64,000 bases of DNA, from assembly GCA_026417035.1 (NCBI GenBank), contig JAOAEA010000006.1:1-64000 (forward strand), given 5' to 3'. The stretch comes from Burkholderiales bacterium. GTDB taxonomy: Bacteria; Pseudomonadota; Gammaproteobacteria; Burkholderiales; SG8-39. Positions within the stretch are counted from its first letter, which is position 1; every line of letters begins with the position of its first letter. The notes under the pieces are model-generated. The model had not been told where the DNA came from and did no database searches. It saw only the letters and a program-made list of their open reading frames with translations. Below are positions 41,900 to 50,509 of the stretch, piece after piece. The translations under genes were made by a program, and so were the position numbers.

Positions 41900-43387
41900 A
41901 TGGGCGCGAAACGCGTGGTGGTCGTCGGCGCGGGCATGGCAGGACTCGTCGCGGGGCTCGAGCTCGCGGCGAGGGGGGGCGCCGTCACCATGCTGGAGCG
42001 CGCCGAGGCGCCTGGCGGGAAGCTGCGCGAGGTGGAGATCGGCGGGCGGCGTCTCGACGCCGGACCCTCGGTGTTCACGATGCGCCACGTCTTCGACGAG
42101 ATCTTCGCCGCGGCGGGCGCCTCCCTCGACGAGCACGTGCGGCTCGCCCCGGCGGAGCTCCTCGCGCGCCACGCCTGGAGCGAGCGCGAGCGGCTCGACC
42201 TCTACGCCGACCTCGCGCGCTCCGAGGACGCGGTCGGCGCGTTCGCGGGCGCGGCGGAGGCCAAGCGTTTCCGCGAGTTCGCCGAGCGGGCGCGGCGCAT
42301 CTACACCACCCTCGAGCGGCCCTTCATGCGCGCGGCGCGGCCGAGCGCGCTGGCGCTCATCCGCGCCGTGGCGCCGCAGGGCATCGGCAAGCTCTTCGCG
42401 ATCACGCCGTTCGAGACGCTCTGGCGCGCGCTCGGCGACCACTTCCGCGATCCGCGCCTGCGGCAGCTCTTCGCGCGCTATTCGACCTACTGCGGCTCCT
42501 CGCCCTTCCTCGCGCCGGCGACGCTGATGCTGATCGCGCACGTCGAGCTCGACGGCGTCTGGCTCGTGGAAGGCGGCATGCATCGCCTCGCACGCGCGCT
42601 CGCCGCGCTCGCGGCGAGCCGCGGCGCGCTCTTCCGCTACGGGGCGCACGTGGCCGAGGTGGTCCTGGCGAAGGGCCGCGCGGCCGGCGTCGTGCTCGCC
42701 TCCGGGGAGCGCGTCGAGGCCGACGCCGTGGTGCTGAACGCGGACAGCGCCGCGCTCGCGGCGGGGTTCTTCGGCAGCGCGGTCGCGAAGGCGGCGCCCG
42801 GCGTGTCGCGCAAGGAGCGCTCGCTCTCGGCGATCACCTGGTCGCTCCTTGCGAGGACCGAGGGCTTCCCGCTCGCGCGCCACACGGTGTTCTTCTCGGA
42901 TGCGTACGCGGCGGAGTTCGACGACATCTTCATCGGCCAGCGGGTGCCCGCCTCCCCCACGGTCTACGTCTGCGCCCAGGACCGCGACGACCGCGGCCTG
43001 CCCGCGCCGAGCGGCGAGGAACGTCTCTTCTGCCTGGTGAACGCGCCGGCGAACGGTGACGCGCGCCCGCTCGCGCCAGAGGAGGTCGAGGCGGCGACGC
43101 AGGGCGCCTTCGGCCGCCTCGCCCGCTGCGGACTGCACGTGGCCCGCAGGCCCGAAGCGACGGTGGTCACGACGCCCGCCGACTTCGAGCGCCTCTATCC
43201 CGGCACCGGCGGCGCCCTCTACGGCCGCGCGTCGCACGGCTGGCGCGCTTCGTTCGACCGGCCGGGCTCGCGCAGCCGGGTCCCCGGCCTCTACCTCGCC
43301 GGGGGCAGCACCCACCCGGGCGCGGGGCTGCCGATGGCGGCGCTCTCGGGCCGGCTCGCGGCGGCGAGCGTGCTCGCGGAGGCCTGA
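41900..43387 (+). CDS. crtD: Methoxyneurosporene dehydrogenase (carotenoid 3,4-desaturase)
   Basis: The product (495 residues) is an FAD-dependent phytoene-desaturase-like enzyme acting after CrtC. The N-terminal dinucleotide motif is VVVVGAGMAGLVAGLELAARG, followed by MLERAEAPGGKLREVEI. RRLDAGPSVFTMRHVFDEIF and RYSTYCGSSPFLAPATLMLIAHVE mark the CrtD type. The C-terminal FAD signature is GLYLAGGSTHPGAGLPMAAL. GGCAGGAGGCCG precedes the ATG at 41900. It begins a two-gene plus-strand operon with crtC, divergent from crtE. Confidence 0.95.
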   Translation: MGAKRVVVVGAGMAGLVAGLELAARGGAVTMLERAEAPGGKLREVEIGGRRLDAGPSVFTMRHVFDEIFAAAGASLDEHVRLAPAELLARHAWSERERLDLYADLARSEDAVGAFAGAAEAKRFREFAERARRIYTTLERPFMRAARPSALALIRAVAPQGIGKLFAITPFETLWRALGDHFRDPRLRQLFARYSTYCGSSPFLAPATLMLIAHVELDGVWLVEGGMHRLARALAALAASRGALFRYGAHVAEVVLAKGRAAGVVLASGERVEADAVVLNADSAALAAGFFGSAVAKAAPGVSRKERSLSAITWSLLARTEGFPLARHTVFFSDAYAAEFDDIFIGQRVPASPTVYVCAQDRDDRGLPAPSGEERLFCLVNAPANGDARPLAPEEVEAATQGAFGRLARCGLHVARRPEATVVTTPADFERLYPGTGGALYGRASHGWRASFDRPGSRSRVPGLYLAGGSTHPGAGLPMAALSGRLAAASVLAEA

Positions 43388-43389
43388 GA

Positions 43390-44328
43390 GTGCCGCCACC
43401 CTTCGATGCGGAGGTCCCCGCCGGCGGCTACGCCTGGTGGTACGTCGACGCGCTCGCGGACGACGGCCGCCACGGCATCAGCCTCATCGCCTTCGTCGGC
43501 AGCGTGTTCTCGCCCTATTACGCGTGGCGGCGCGGACGGTCGGGCGCCGCCGACCCGCTCGACCATTGCGCGCTCAACGTGGCGCTCTACGGCGAGCGCG
43601 GCAGGCGCTGGGCGATGACCGAGCGCGGGCGCGCGCGGGTGCGCCGCGCGCCCGCCTCGCTCGCGATCGGCCCGAGCGCGCTCTCGTGGGACGGCGACGC
43701 GCTCGCGATCGCGATCGACGAGATCACCGCGCCGCTCCCGGGGAGGATCCGCGGGCGCGTTCGGGTGCGCCCCGCCGCGCTCGGCAGCCGATCGTTCGCG
43801 CTCGACGCGGCGGGCCGGCATCGCTGGACCCCGGTCGCGCCGTGCGCGCGCGTCGAGGTCGCGCTCGAGAGCCCGCGGCTCGCCTGGAGCGGTCCCGGCT
43901 ACTTCGACGCCAACACCGGGGACGAGCCGCTCGAGGCCGCGTTCCGCCGCTGGGACTGGTCGCGCGCGGCGCTCGCGGGCGGCGACGCGGCGGTGCTCTA
44001 CGACGTGGAGCGGCGCGACGGCACCCGGCTCTCCCTGGCGCTGCGCTTCGACCGCGGCGGCGGCGCGCGCCCGTTCGCGCCGCCGCCACGCGTCGGGCTG
44101 CCGCGCACCCTCTGGCGCGTCGCGCGCGGCACGCGCGCGGACGACGGCCGCACCGCGCGCGTGGCGCGCACACTCGAGGATGCGCCGTTCTACTCACGCT
44201 CGGTGGTCCGCGCGCAGCTCCTCGGCGAGGGCGTCACCGCCATGCACGAGAGCCTGTCGCTCGACCGGTTCCGTTCCGGATGGGTGCGGGCGCTGCTTCC
44301 CTTCCGCATGCCACGCGTGGCGCGCTGA
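43390..44328 (+). CDS. crtC: Hydroxyneurosporene synthase (carotenoid 1,2-hydratase)
   Basis: The product (312 residues from GTG 43390) adds water across the terminal double bond of neurosporene or lycopene. Signature stretches are EVPAGGYAWWYVDALADDGRHG, FVGSVFSPYYAWRRGRSGAADPLDHCALNVALYG and, further on, SPRLAWSGPGYFDANTGDEPLE. RSVVRAQLLGEGVTAMHESLSLDRF lies near the end. The start lies two bases after the crtD stop, so crtDC is a coupled pair. With CrtF and CrtD this gives methoxylated acyclic carotenoids. No crtA is in the window, so spheroidenone formation cannot be inferred. Confidence 0.93.
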   Translation: MPPPFDAEVPAGGYAWWYVDALADDGRHGISLIAFVGSVFSPYYAWRRGRSGAADPLDHCALNVALYGERGRRWAMTERGRARVRRAPASLAIGPSALSWDGDALAIAIDEITAPLPGRIRGRVRVRPAALGSRSFALDAAGRHRWTPVAPCARVEVALESPRLAWSGPGYFDANTGDEPLEAAFRRWDWSRAALAGGDAAVLYDVERRDGTRLSLALRFDRGGGARPFAPPPRVGLPRTLWRVARGTRADDGRTARVARTLEDAPFYSRSVVRAQLLGEGVTAMHESLSLDRFRSGWVRALLPFRMPRVAR

Positions 44329-44334
44329 GGATCC

Positions 44335-44496
44335 TCAGCCCCGGCCGTCGTCGGGCGGCGCCGGATCGCGCGGCGCGCTCGGCCCGGCATCGCGCCGGCG
44401 GTCGCGGCGCAGCTTGTAGAGCTCCCAGACGGCGAAGGCGATGACGCCGCCCTCGAAGAGGAAGGTCAGCCAGCCGATCGAGCTCCCTTCGTCCAC
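44335..44496 (-). CDS. Single-span membrane microprotein, paralog of the 51-residue neighbour
   Basis: From GTG 44496 this frame encodes 53 residues: a short N-terminus, a hydrophobic helix IGWLTFLFEGGVIAFAVWEL and a basic tail YKLRRDRRRDAGPSAPRDP. It shares the helix end and WELYxLRRxRxRD pattern with the 51-residue protein encoded just upstream, indicating a duplicated gene. It is the last gene of the minus-strand run bchI-D-O-crtI-B-orf144-orf51-orf53 and is convergent with crtC, 6 bp away. I do not recognise a named family. Confidence 0.6.
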   Translation of the reverse strand: MDEGSSIGWLTFLFEGGVIAFAVWELYKLRRDRRRDAGPSAPRDPAPPDDGRG

Positions 44497-44518
44497 GGGC
44501 CCGCCCGGGGTGGCAGGA

Positions 44519-44674
44519 TCAACCGTCTTCGCCGCGCTCGTCCGCAGGAGGGCCACGCCCCGCGTCGTCCCTGCTGCGGCTGCGGCGCAACGCGTAGAGC
44601 TCCCAGATCCCCCAGCCGAGCACGGCACCGAGCACCAGCAGCAGCTCGGCGAAGACGAGCGCGCCCGATTCCAT
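44519..44674 (-). CDS. Single-span membrane microprotein downstream of crtB
   Basis: This frame encodes 51 residues from ATG 44674. The hydrophobic helix GALVFAELLLVLGAVLGWGI ends in WELYALRRSRSRDDAGRG. The length and layout suggest a small bitopic membrane protein with an N-terminal periplasmic end and a positive cytoplasmic tail. It begins 11 bp after the orf144 stop, so it is likely co-transcribed with the carotenoid and Mg-chelatase genes. The near-identical motif in the next small ORF supports it being a real gene rather than chance. Confidence 0.65.
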   Translation of the reverse strand: MESGALVFAELLLVLGAVLGWGIWELYALRRSRSRDDAGRGPPADERGEDG

Positions 44675-44685
44675 CCCGTGCCCCG

Positions 44686-45120
44686 TCAGGCGGCGGCGCG
44701 CTCGCGCTCGGGCGCCCCTCGCGCGGGCAGCGCCGCGACGGGTGCCTCGGCCGCGGGACCCGCCGCCTCCGGCTGCACGGGCGCATAGAAATCCACCGGC
44801 GGGTGCTTCGTCTTCACGTGGAGCCAGTAGCCGTACGCCGCGAGGGCGGCTAGGAAGCCGCCGAGGTCGAAGAGGGAGAGGTAACGCCCGCCGTCGAGCC
44901 AGTGATAGGCGAGCACCGTCTTCACGCCGACCCAGGCGAGGAAGAAGAGGAGGATCGGCCGCACGATCTCGCCGAACACGAAGAGCCGCGACTGCGGCTC
45001 TGCGCCGTCGGGGATGCCCGCCGCGCGGCGCGCCGCGATCCGCCGCGCGCGCAGGGTCACCGCGGCCCACGCGAGCGCGGCGCCGACGAGGACGAACATC
45101 GCTCCGACCAGATTGCGCAT
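44686..45120 (-). CDS. Small membrane protein of unknown function after crtB
   Basis: The product is 144 residues from ATG 45120, preceded by GCGGAGGAAGCG. It has an N-terminal helix (NLVGAMFVLVGAALAWAAVTL), a basic loop, and two further helices (VRPILLFFLAWVGVKTVLAY and SLFDLGGFLAALAAYGYWLHV), then a hydrophilic Ala/Pro/Glu tail. It follows crtB by 17 bp and leads two membrane microproteins. I do not recognise the family. Its fixed place among pigment genes suggests a role in complex assembly or pigment handling, but that is inference. Confidence 0.7.
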   Translation of the reverse strand: MRNLVGAMFVLVGAALAWAAVTLRARRIAARRAAGIPDGAEPQSRLFVFGEIVRPILLFFLAWVGVKTVLAYHWLDGGRYLSLFDLGGFLAALAAYGYWLHVKTKHPPVDFYAPVQPEAAGPAAEAPVAALPARGAPERERAAA

Positions 45121-45137
45121 CGCTTCCTCCGCTTCGC

Positions 45138-46199
45138 TCAGGCGCGGCCCGCGGCCCGCGCCACCTGCTCGCGCCGCTCGAGCCGCTCGAAGAGGTCGAT
45201 GATGCGCGCGAGCCGCGCCTCCACGTTCCAGAGCGGGATGCGCGCGGCGGGCTCCGGCGCGGCGTGCCCCGCCGCGGCGGCTTCGACGAGGAAGCGGGTC
45301 TCCGCGAGCGGGGGCGACGCGTCCATCGGCTGCGGCCGTGCGGCGGCGGCGAGCGCGCCCCAAAGAAGCTGCGCCTTGCGCGCCGCGGGCACCACCGCAC
45401 GGGTGGTAACCGAATCGAGGCCGCGCCGCTCCACCTCGCGGCCGATCTCCGCGTAGAGGAGCCGCGCGGCGTGCATGCCCGGGCGGCAGCCCGCGGGCAG
45501 CGCCGAGACGCCGGCGGCGGCGCGCGCGTAGAGCGCATCGGCCGCGTCGAGAAGCCGCTGCACCACTGCGCCGAGCGCCTCGCTGTGCGCGGGCCGGGCG
45601 AGCCACGCGTCCGGATCGATGCCGGCCTCGCGCAGCCACGCGCACGGCAGGTAGATGCGGCCGAGCCGTGCGTCCTCGCCGACGTCGCGCGCGATGTTGG
45701 TGAGTTGCATCGCGACCCCGAGGTCGCAGGCGCGGGCGAGCACGGCGCCCGAGCGCGCGCCCATCACGAGCGCCATCATCGCGCCGACGGCGCCCGCGAC
45801 GCGCGCCGCATAGGCGTTGAGCTCCGCGAGCGTCTCGTAGCGCCGCCCGCCAGCGTCCCATTCGAACCCTTCGAGCAGCGCCTCGGGCAGGGCCCGCGGG
45901 ATGGCGAAACGCGCGACCACGCCCGCGAAGGCGCGCTCGGCGGCCGTGTCCGCGGGCCTTCCGGCATACACGCGCTCGAGCCGCTCGCGCAGGCGCGCGA
46001 GCGCGCCGCGCGGGTCGCGCTCCGCGTCGACCGCGTCGTCGGCGAGCCGGCAGAAGGCGTAGAGCGCGGTGGCCGGCAGGCGCACCGCGCGCGGCAGCAC
46101 CAGCGACGCGGCGAAGAACGTGCGCGAGCCCTGACGCAGCATCGCCGCGCAGGCGGCGATGTCCGCAGGCGCCGCGGCCTCAGGCGAGCGCGGCCGCAT
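45138..46199 (-). CDS. crtB: Phytoene synthase
   Basis: The product (353 residues from ATG 46199) condenses two geranylgeranyl diphosphates to phytoene. The first Asp-rich motif is AFCRLADDAVDAERD; the second is QLTNIARDVGEDARLGRIYLP, with GSRTFFAASLVLPRAVR at the N-terminus. AGCRPGMHAARLLYAEIG is conserved near the C-terminal third. The start overlaps the end of crtI by 20 bp; a later ATG (46142) would cut the first conserved helix. crtIB pairing is typical of phototrophs. Confidence 0.94.
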   Translation of the reverse strand: MRPRSPEAAAPADIAACAAMLRQGSRTFFAASLVLPRAVRLPATALYAFCRLADDAVDAERDPRGALARLRERLERVYAGRPADTAAERAFAGVVARFAIPRALPEALLEGFEWDAGGRRYETLAELNAYAARVAGAVGAMMALVMGARSGAVLARACDLGVAMQLTNIARDVGEDARLGRIYLPCAWLREAGIDPDAWLARPAHSEALGAVVQRLLDAADALYARAAAGVSALPAGCRPGMHAARLLYAEIGREVERRGLDSVTTRAVVPAARKAQLLWGALAAAARPQPMDASPPLAETRFLVEAAAAGHAAPEPAARIPLWNVEARLARIIDLFERLERREQVARAAGRA

Positions 46200-47712
46200 C
46201 GGGCACCACCGTGTCGAGGATGCGCGCCGAGGAGAGCACGCCGGGCAGGCCGGCCCCGGGATGCGTCCCGGCGCCGACGAGATAGAGCCGCTCGACGTCC
46301 TCGCTGCGGTTGTGCGGCCGGAACCACGCGCTTTGCGAGAGCACCGGCTCCATGCCGAAGGCGGCGCCGCGCCACGCGAGCAGCCGGTCGCGGAAGTCCT
46401 GCGGCGTCGTGACGAAGGAGGTGGCGAGGTCGCGCTCGAACCCCGGGAGGAGCGTCTCATCGAGCCGGCGCGCGATCGCCCGGCGGTAGGGCTCGGCGGC
46501 GGCGCGCCAGTCGGTGCCGCTCTCGAGGTGCGGCACCGGCGAGAGCACGTAGAAGGCATCGCAGCCCGGCGGCGCGAGCGAGGAATCGGTCGCCGTGGGC
46601 CGATGCAGATACAGGCTGAAGTCCGGGGCGAGCACCTTGCGCTCGAAGATGTCGTGGAGCAGCTCGCGGTAGCGCGGGCCGAGGACGATCGTGTGGTGCG
46701 GCACCTCGGGGTAGCGCCGGCGCGTGCCGAAGTACCACACGAACACGCCCATGGAATAACGCGCGCGCTCGATGCGCCGGTCGGTCCAGCGCCGCCGCGC
46801 CGCAGAGGGCACGAGGTGCCGGTAGGTCCACGCGGCGTCGGCATTGGACACGACGATGTCGGCGGCGACGGTCTCGCCGCAAGCGAGGCGCACGCCGGTC
46901 GCGGTGCGCCCGCGGAGGAGGATCTCGGCGACCTCCGCGCCGTAGCGGACCTCGTTGCCCTGGCGCGCGACGAGCCGCGCGAGCCCGTGCACCAGGCTGC
47001 CGGTGCCGCCCATCGCGAAGTGCACCCCCCAGCGGCGCTCGAGGAAGGAAATGAGGCCGTAGATGGAGGTGACGTTGAAGGGGTTGCCGCCGATGAAGAG
47101 CGGATGGAACGACAGCGCGAAGCGCACGCGCTCGTCCCGGACGTGCTTCGCCGCGAGGCCGTAGATCGTCCGATAGCTCTCCAGGCGCAGCATGTCGGGC
47201 GCGATGCGCGCCATGTCGCGCCAGGAGTCGAAGGGCACGTGGCCGAGCCGCTCGAAGCCGACCCGGTAGATCGCCTCGGAGGCGCGCATGAAGCGCTCGT
47301 AACCGGCGACGTCCCCGGGCGCGAGCCGCGCCACCTCCGCGCGCATCGCCGCCGCGTCGCCGGAGGTGTCGAAGCAGGTGCCGTCGTGGAAGCGGATGCG
47401 GTAGAAGGGCGAAAGGGGCCTGAGCTCGACGTCGTCCGCCAGCCGCCGCCCGGCGAGCGCCCAGAGCTCCTCGAAGAGAAACGGCGCGGTGACGATGGTC
47501 GGCCCGGCGTCGAAGGTGAAGCCGTCGCGCCGGTGCACGTAAGCGCGGCCCCCGGGCGCGTCGAGCCGCTCGAGGACCGTCACCCGGTAGCCGCGCGCTC
47601 CGAGCCGGACCGCCGCGGCGAGGCCGCCGAAGCCCGCGCCGATGACGACCGCGTGCGGGCGCCGCCGCTGCAAGGCGGTGACAGGCTCTCTTGACAAGCT
47701 GGCCGTCAGCAT
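46180..47712 (-). CDS. crtI: Phytoene desaturase
   Basis: The product (510 residues) introduces double bonds into phytoene to form neurosporene or lycopene, with FAD. The N-terminal motif is AVVIGAGFGGLAAAVRLGARG with VLERLDAPGGRAYVHRRDGFTFDAGPT following. SFHPLFIGGNPFNVTSIYGLI is in the middle, and the C-terminal signature LYLVGAGTHPGAGLPGVLSSA closes it. The ATG at 47712 is 8 bp from the bchO stop, so crtI is read from the bchI promoter region. Whether it makes three or four desaturations cannot be read from sequence here. Confidence 0.95.
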   Translation of the reverse strand: MLTASLSREPVTALQRRRPHAVVIGAGFGGLAAAVRLGARGYRVTVLERLDAPGGRAYVHRRDGFTFDAGPTIVTAPFLFEELWALAGRRLADDVELRPLSPFYRIRFHDGTCFDTSGDAAAMRAEVARLAPGDVAGYERFMRASEAIYRVGFERLGHVPFDSWRDMARIAPDMLRLESYRTIYGLAAKHVRDERVRFALSFHPLFIGGNPFNVTSIYGLISFLERRWGVHFAMGGTGSLVHGLARLVARQGNEVRYGAEVAEILLRGRTATGVRLACGETVAADIVVSNADAAWTYRHLVPSAARRRWTDRRIERARYSMGVFVWYFGTRRRYPEVPHHTIVLGPRYRELLHDIFERKVLAPDFSLYLHRPTATDSSLAPPGCDAFYVLSPVPHLESGTDWRAAAEPYRRAIARRLDETLLPGFERDLATSFVTTPQDFRDRLLAWRGAAFGMEPVLSQSAWFRPHNRSEDVERLYLVGAGTHPGAGLPGVLSSARILDTVVPDAAALA

Positions 47713-47720
47713 GGCGGACA

Positions 47721-48752
47721 CTATAGCAGCGCCGTACCGGCCGCTGGCGGTCCCGGGGCGTGGCGCTGGCGAAGGGCTCCGGCGCCGCGGGCGAGCCGCA
47801 CGATCAGCGCGGCGACCTCCTCCGGACGTTCCTCGTGCGCGAGGTGGCCGAGGCCGTGCAGGGACTCGAGCCTGGCCGCCGGCACGAGCCGTTGCACGCG
47901 GCGGGACTCGGCGGGCGGAACCGTCCGGTCGTTCTCGGCCACGATCAGCGCGAGCGGCACGGTGAGCCGCGGCAGATCGTGCACGAGAGGACGGAGATCC
48001 CAGTTCGCCATCATCGCGAGCGCCCCGGCGACGTGCCCCGGGCGGCGGATCAGCCGGCCGTAGAGCTCGATGCCCTCGCGGTCGAGGCGCGAGCCCGTGC
48101 CCGCGACGAGGCGCGCCACCGCGCCGCCGTCGGCCGCCCGCCATGCGAAGACCCGCGGCACCAGCGGTGTCGCCGCGAGGAGCCGCGCCATCGGCGAGAA
48201 GATCCGGCCGGGAACGCCAGTGAGCGGCAGCAGCGCCCCGTTCAGGCTCACGAGGAGCTTCGGCGCGATGGCCCCGTCGAGGCACATGCGCGCGAGGATC
48301 GCGGCGCCGGCGGAGTGGCCGATGGCGAGGCTTGGGCGGAGGCCCACGGTGTGGAGCAGCGCGGCGACGGCAGCGGCCATCCCGGGTAGCGTGAAGCCCC
48401 GCGGGGGCGGCGCTTCGGTGAAGCCGTGGCCCGGCAGGTCCGGCGCTACGACGGTGAAGTGGCGCGCGAGCGCCGGGGCGAGACCGCGCCACGAGTGGGT
48501 GGCCGCGCCGGTGCCGTGCAGGAGCAGCGCGACCGGCCCTTGCCCGAGGATCTGCACGTGCCACCTGAGGCCCGCCGCGGCGACGAAGCGGCTCGCCTCG
48601 CGGTTCGGCCAGTCGCGCCCGTCCAGCTCCCACACCGGGCGGTCGGATCGGGCGCGGCCCGACGCCGGCTTGCCGCGGAGCCCTCCCGCGGGGCGCACCC
48701 TGCGCGCGCCCCGCGCCGCGGCGGACTGCCGCTGTGCAGAGCGGGCCGTCAT
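47721..48752 (-). CDS. bchO: BchO, alpha/beta hydrolase next to Mg-chelatase genes
   Basis: The product (343 residues) is the alpha/beta hydrolase conserved downstream of bchD in phototrophs. It has VALLLHGTGAATHSWRGLAPALAR, VVAPDLPGHGFTEAPPP, the nucleophile elbow AIGHSAGAAILARM with Ser, and the catalytic His in LHGLGHLAHEERPEEVA. An N-terminal basic stretch of about 40 residues precedes the WPNREAS motif typical of BchO. The start overlaps the bchD stop by four bases. The catalytic substrate is not firmly established; a role in Mg-protoporphyrin handling is proposed for the family. Confidence 0.92.
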   Translation of the reverse strand: MTARSAQRQSAAARGARRVRPAGGLRGKPASGRARSDRPVWELDGRDWPNREASRFVAAAGLRWHVQILGQGPVALLLHGTGAATHSWRGLAPALARHFTVVAPDLPGHGFTEAPPPRGFTLPGMAAAVAALLHTVGLRPSLAIGHSAGAAILARMCLDGAIAPKLLVSLNGALLPLTGVPGRIFSPMARLLAATPLVPRVFAWRAADGGAVARLVAGTGSRLDREGIELYGRLIRRPGHVAGALAMMANWDLRPLVHDLPRLTVPLALIVAENDRTVPPAESRRVQRLVPAARLESLHGLGHLAHEERPEEVAALIVRLARGAGALRQRHAPGPPAAGTALL

Positions 48753-50509
48753 CGCGCCGCCGCCGCGCTCGCACGCACGGCGCGCGAGAGCTTCGCCGAA
48801 TCGACGTGGGGCAGCGGCAGGTAGCGTGCGCCCATCTCGGCCGCGAGCCGTCCGGCGAGCGGCTGCGGACGGGGCGAGGTGTCGACCACCATCGCCGCGA
48901 CGCCCGCATCGCGCAGCACGCGCGCGGCGGCGAGCGCCTCCTCCTCGGCGCGGGTGCGGCCGCCGTCGCGGGCGACGTTCGCGCGGCCGTCGGTGAGCAG
49001 GACGACGACCGGCGTCTCGCCGCGGCGCCCGACGGCTTCGGCGAGCGCCGCGGCGACGTCGATGCCGGCCGCGAGCGGCGTCCCGCCGCCGCCAGGAAGC
49101 GCCGCCAGGCTGCGCTTGGCCCGAGCGAGCGAGCGCGTCGGCGGCAGGAGCAGCTCGGCGCCTTTCCCGCGGAACGCGACGAGCGCCACCCGGTCGCGGC
49201 GCACGTAGGCGTCGGCGAGCAGGAGCTCCACCGCGCCCTTCGCCTCAGATAACCGGTGCAGCGCGGCCGAGCCCGATGCGTCGACGACGAAGATCGTCGT
49301 GGTCTGCGCGCGCTGCCTGAACCGCGTCACGCGGAAGTCCTCGCGGCGGACTTCGACGCGCGGCGTTCCACCGTCGGCGCGCGCCGCGGCGCCGCGCTCG
49401 CGCCGCCGGAGGGGCTGCCACGGCGCCGCCGCCCGCAGCGTTTCGACCACGTTGAGGCGCGCGCCGCCGCGCGGGTCGCCGGCCCGCGTTCCCGTCGGCC
49501 GGCCACGCAACCGCGAGCGCTGGACGGCGCCGGCCCGCCCGGCAGAGGGCATCCGCGTGCGGGCGGCCCGCACGCGGAGCTCGGCGAGCAGGCCGGGCGG
49601 GATCGCCGCCTGCGTGGCCTCGAGGACGATGTCCGCCAGCGCGCCGCCATCGCCGTCCGGACGTTCCGTCTCGCTTCCGGACCCGGGTGGGTCGGGCGCG
49701 TCGGGCCTCGGTTCTTCGGAAGGCGGCTCCGCCGGCGGCAGCGCGGTTGCGCGCGGCGCGAGCACGAGGCGGCCGGCGAGGCTCGCGTCCTCCTCGGCGA
49801 CCGCGTCGCGGCCGGCGAGCGCCGCCGCGGCGCGCGCTGCGCGCAACGCGAGGAGCGGGATCCGCATCGAGCCGATGCCGATGGCCGCGGCCGTCGCCAC
49901 CAGCGCCTCGAGGACGCAATCGGCGGCGCGTACGCGCGCGAGGCGGCTGCGCGCCTGCGCGGCGGCGGCGGCGTCGAGCCCCGCGTCGTGCGCTTCGCGC
50001 GCGCTCAGGCCGGTGAGGTCGACGGGGAATGCGAGGCGGTCGGCGAGCACCGCCGGCGTGCGCTCGTCGGGCGACGCGCCTTCGTCGAGCGCGAGCACCC
50101 CGAACCGGGCCGCGAGCCGCAGGCCGAGCCCGTCGCGCTCGACCGCTGCTTCGCCCGTGTCGAGCGCCGCGGCGATGCGTGCCGCGGCGCCGGGCGCGAC
50201 CCGTTCGGCCATCGCGAGCACCAGCGCGCCGCCGTCGGCCTCGGCGAGCAGCCCGCGCTCGGCCACCGGCCGCCCCGAACGCAAGGTCGCCGCGAGATCG
50301 AGCCCGCCGAGGAGACGCCCGTCGGTGACATGGATCGGCACGCGGCGCCAAGGCGCCCCGTGCGGCATCAGGGTCCGCACGAGCGCCAGCCAGCGGTCGC
50401 GCACCGGCCCGGCGTGCGCGCGCAGCAGCACGCCGCCGGTACCGTGCGGATCGGTGGCGAAGAGCGCGGCGGCGAGCACCGCGTCCGCCCAGGGCGAGCG
50501 CGGGCTCAT
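48749..50509 (-). CDS. bchD: Magnesium chelatase subunit D
   Basis: The product (586 residues) forms the ATPase ring of Mg chelatase together with BchI. It has a degenerate AAA+ region in the first 230 residues without a Walker A motif, a middle acidic and Pro-rich linker ([19 protein letters not shown]), and a C-terminal von Willebrand A domain. The metal-ion site there reads [20 protein letters not shown] (DxSxS), and [15 protein letters not shown] follows. It overlaps bchI and bchO by four bases each. Length is normal. Confidence 0.94.
   Translation of the reverse strand: MSPRSPWADAVLAAALFATDPHGTGGVLLRAHAGPVRDRWLALVRTLMPHGAPWRRVPIHVTDGRLLGGLDLAATLRSGRPVAERGLLAEADGGALVLAMAERVAPGAAARIAAALDTGEAAVERDGLGLRLAARFGVLALDEGASPDERTPAVLADRLAFPVDLTGLSAREAHDAGLDAAAAAQARSRLARVRAADCVLEALVATAAAIGIGSMRIPLLALRAARAAAALAGRDAVAEEDASLAGRLVLAPRATALPPAEPPSEEPRPDAPDPPGSGSETERPDGDGGALADIVLEATQAAIPPGLLAELRVRAARTRMPSAGRAGAVQRSRLRGRPTGTRAGDPRGGARLNVVETLRAAAPWQPLRRRERGAAARADGGTPRVEVRREDFRVTRFRQRAQTTTIFVVDASGSAALHRLSEAKGAVELLLADAYVRRDRVALVAFRGKGAELLLPPTRSLARAKRSLAALPGGGGTPLAAGIDVAAALAEAVGRRGETPVVVLLTDGRANVARDGGRTRAEEEALAAARVLRDAGVAAMVVDTSPRPQPLAGRLAAEMGARYLPLPHVDSAKLSRAVRASAAAAR

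Noticed and set aside
47679-47696. TGT-N12-TCA (minus strand) resembling a PpsR site near the crtI start
   Set aside because: It lies inside the first codons of crtI, one half is mismatched, there is no 7-8 bp partner, and crtI is within an operon 8 bp after bchO.
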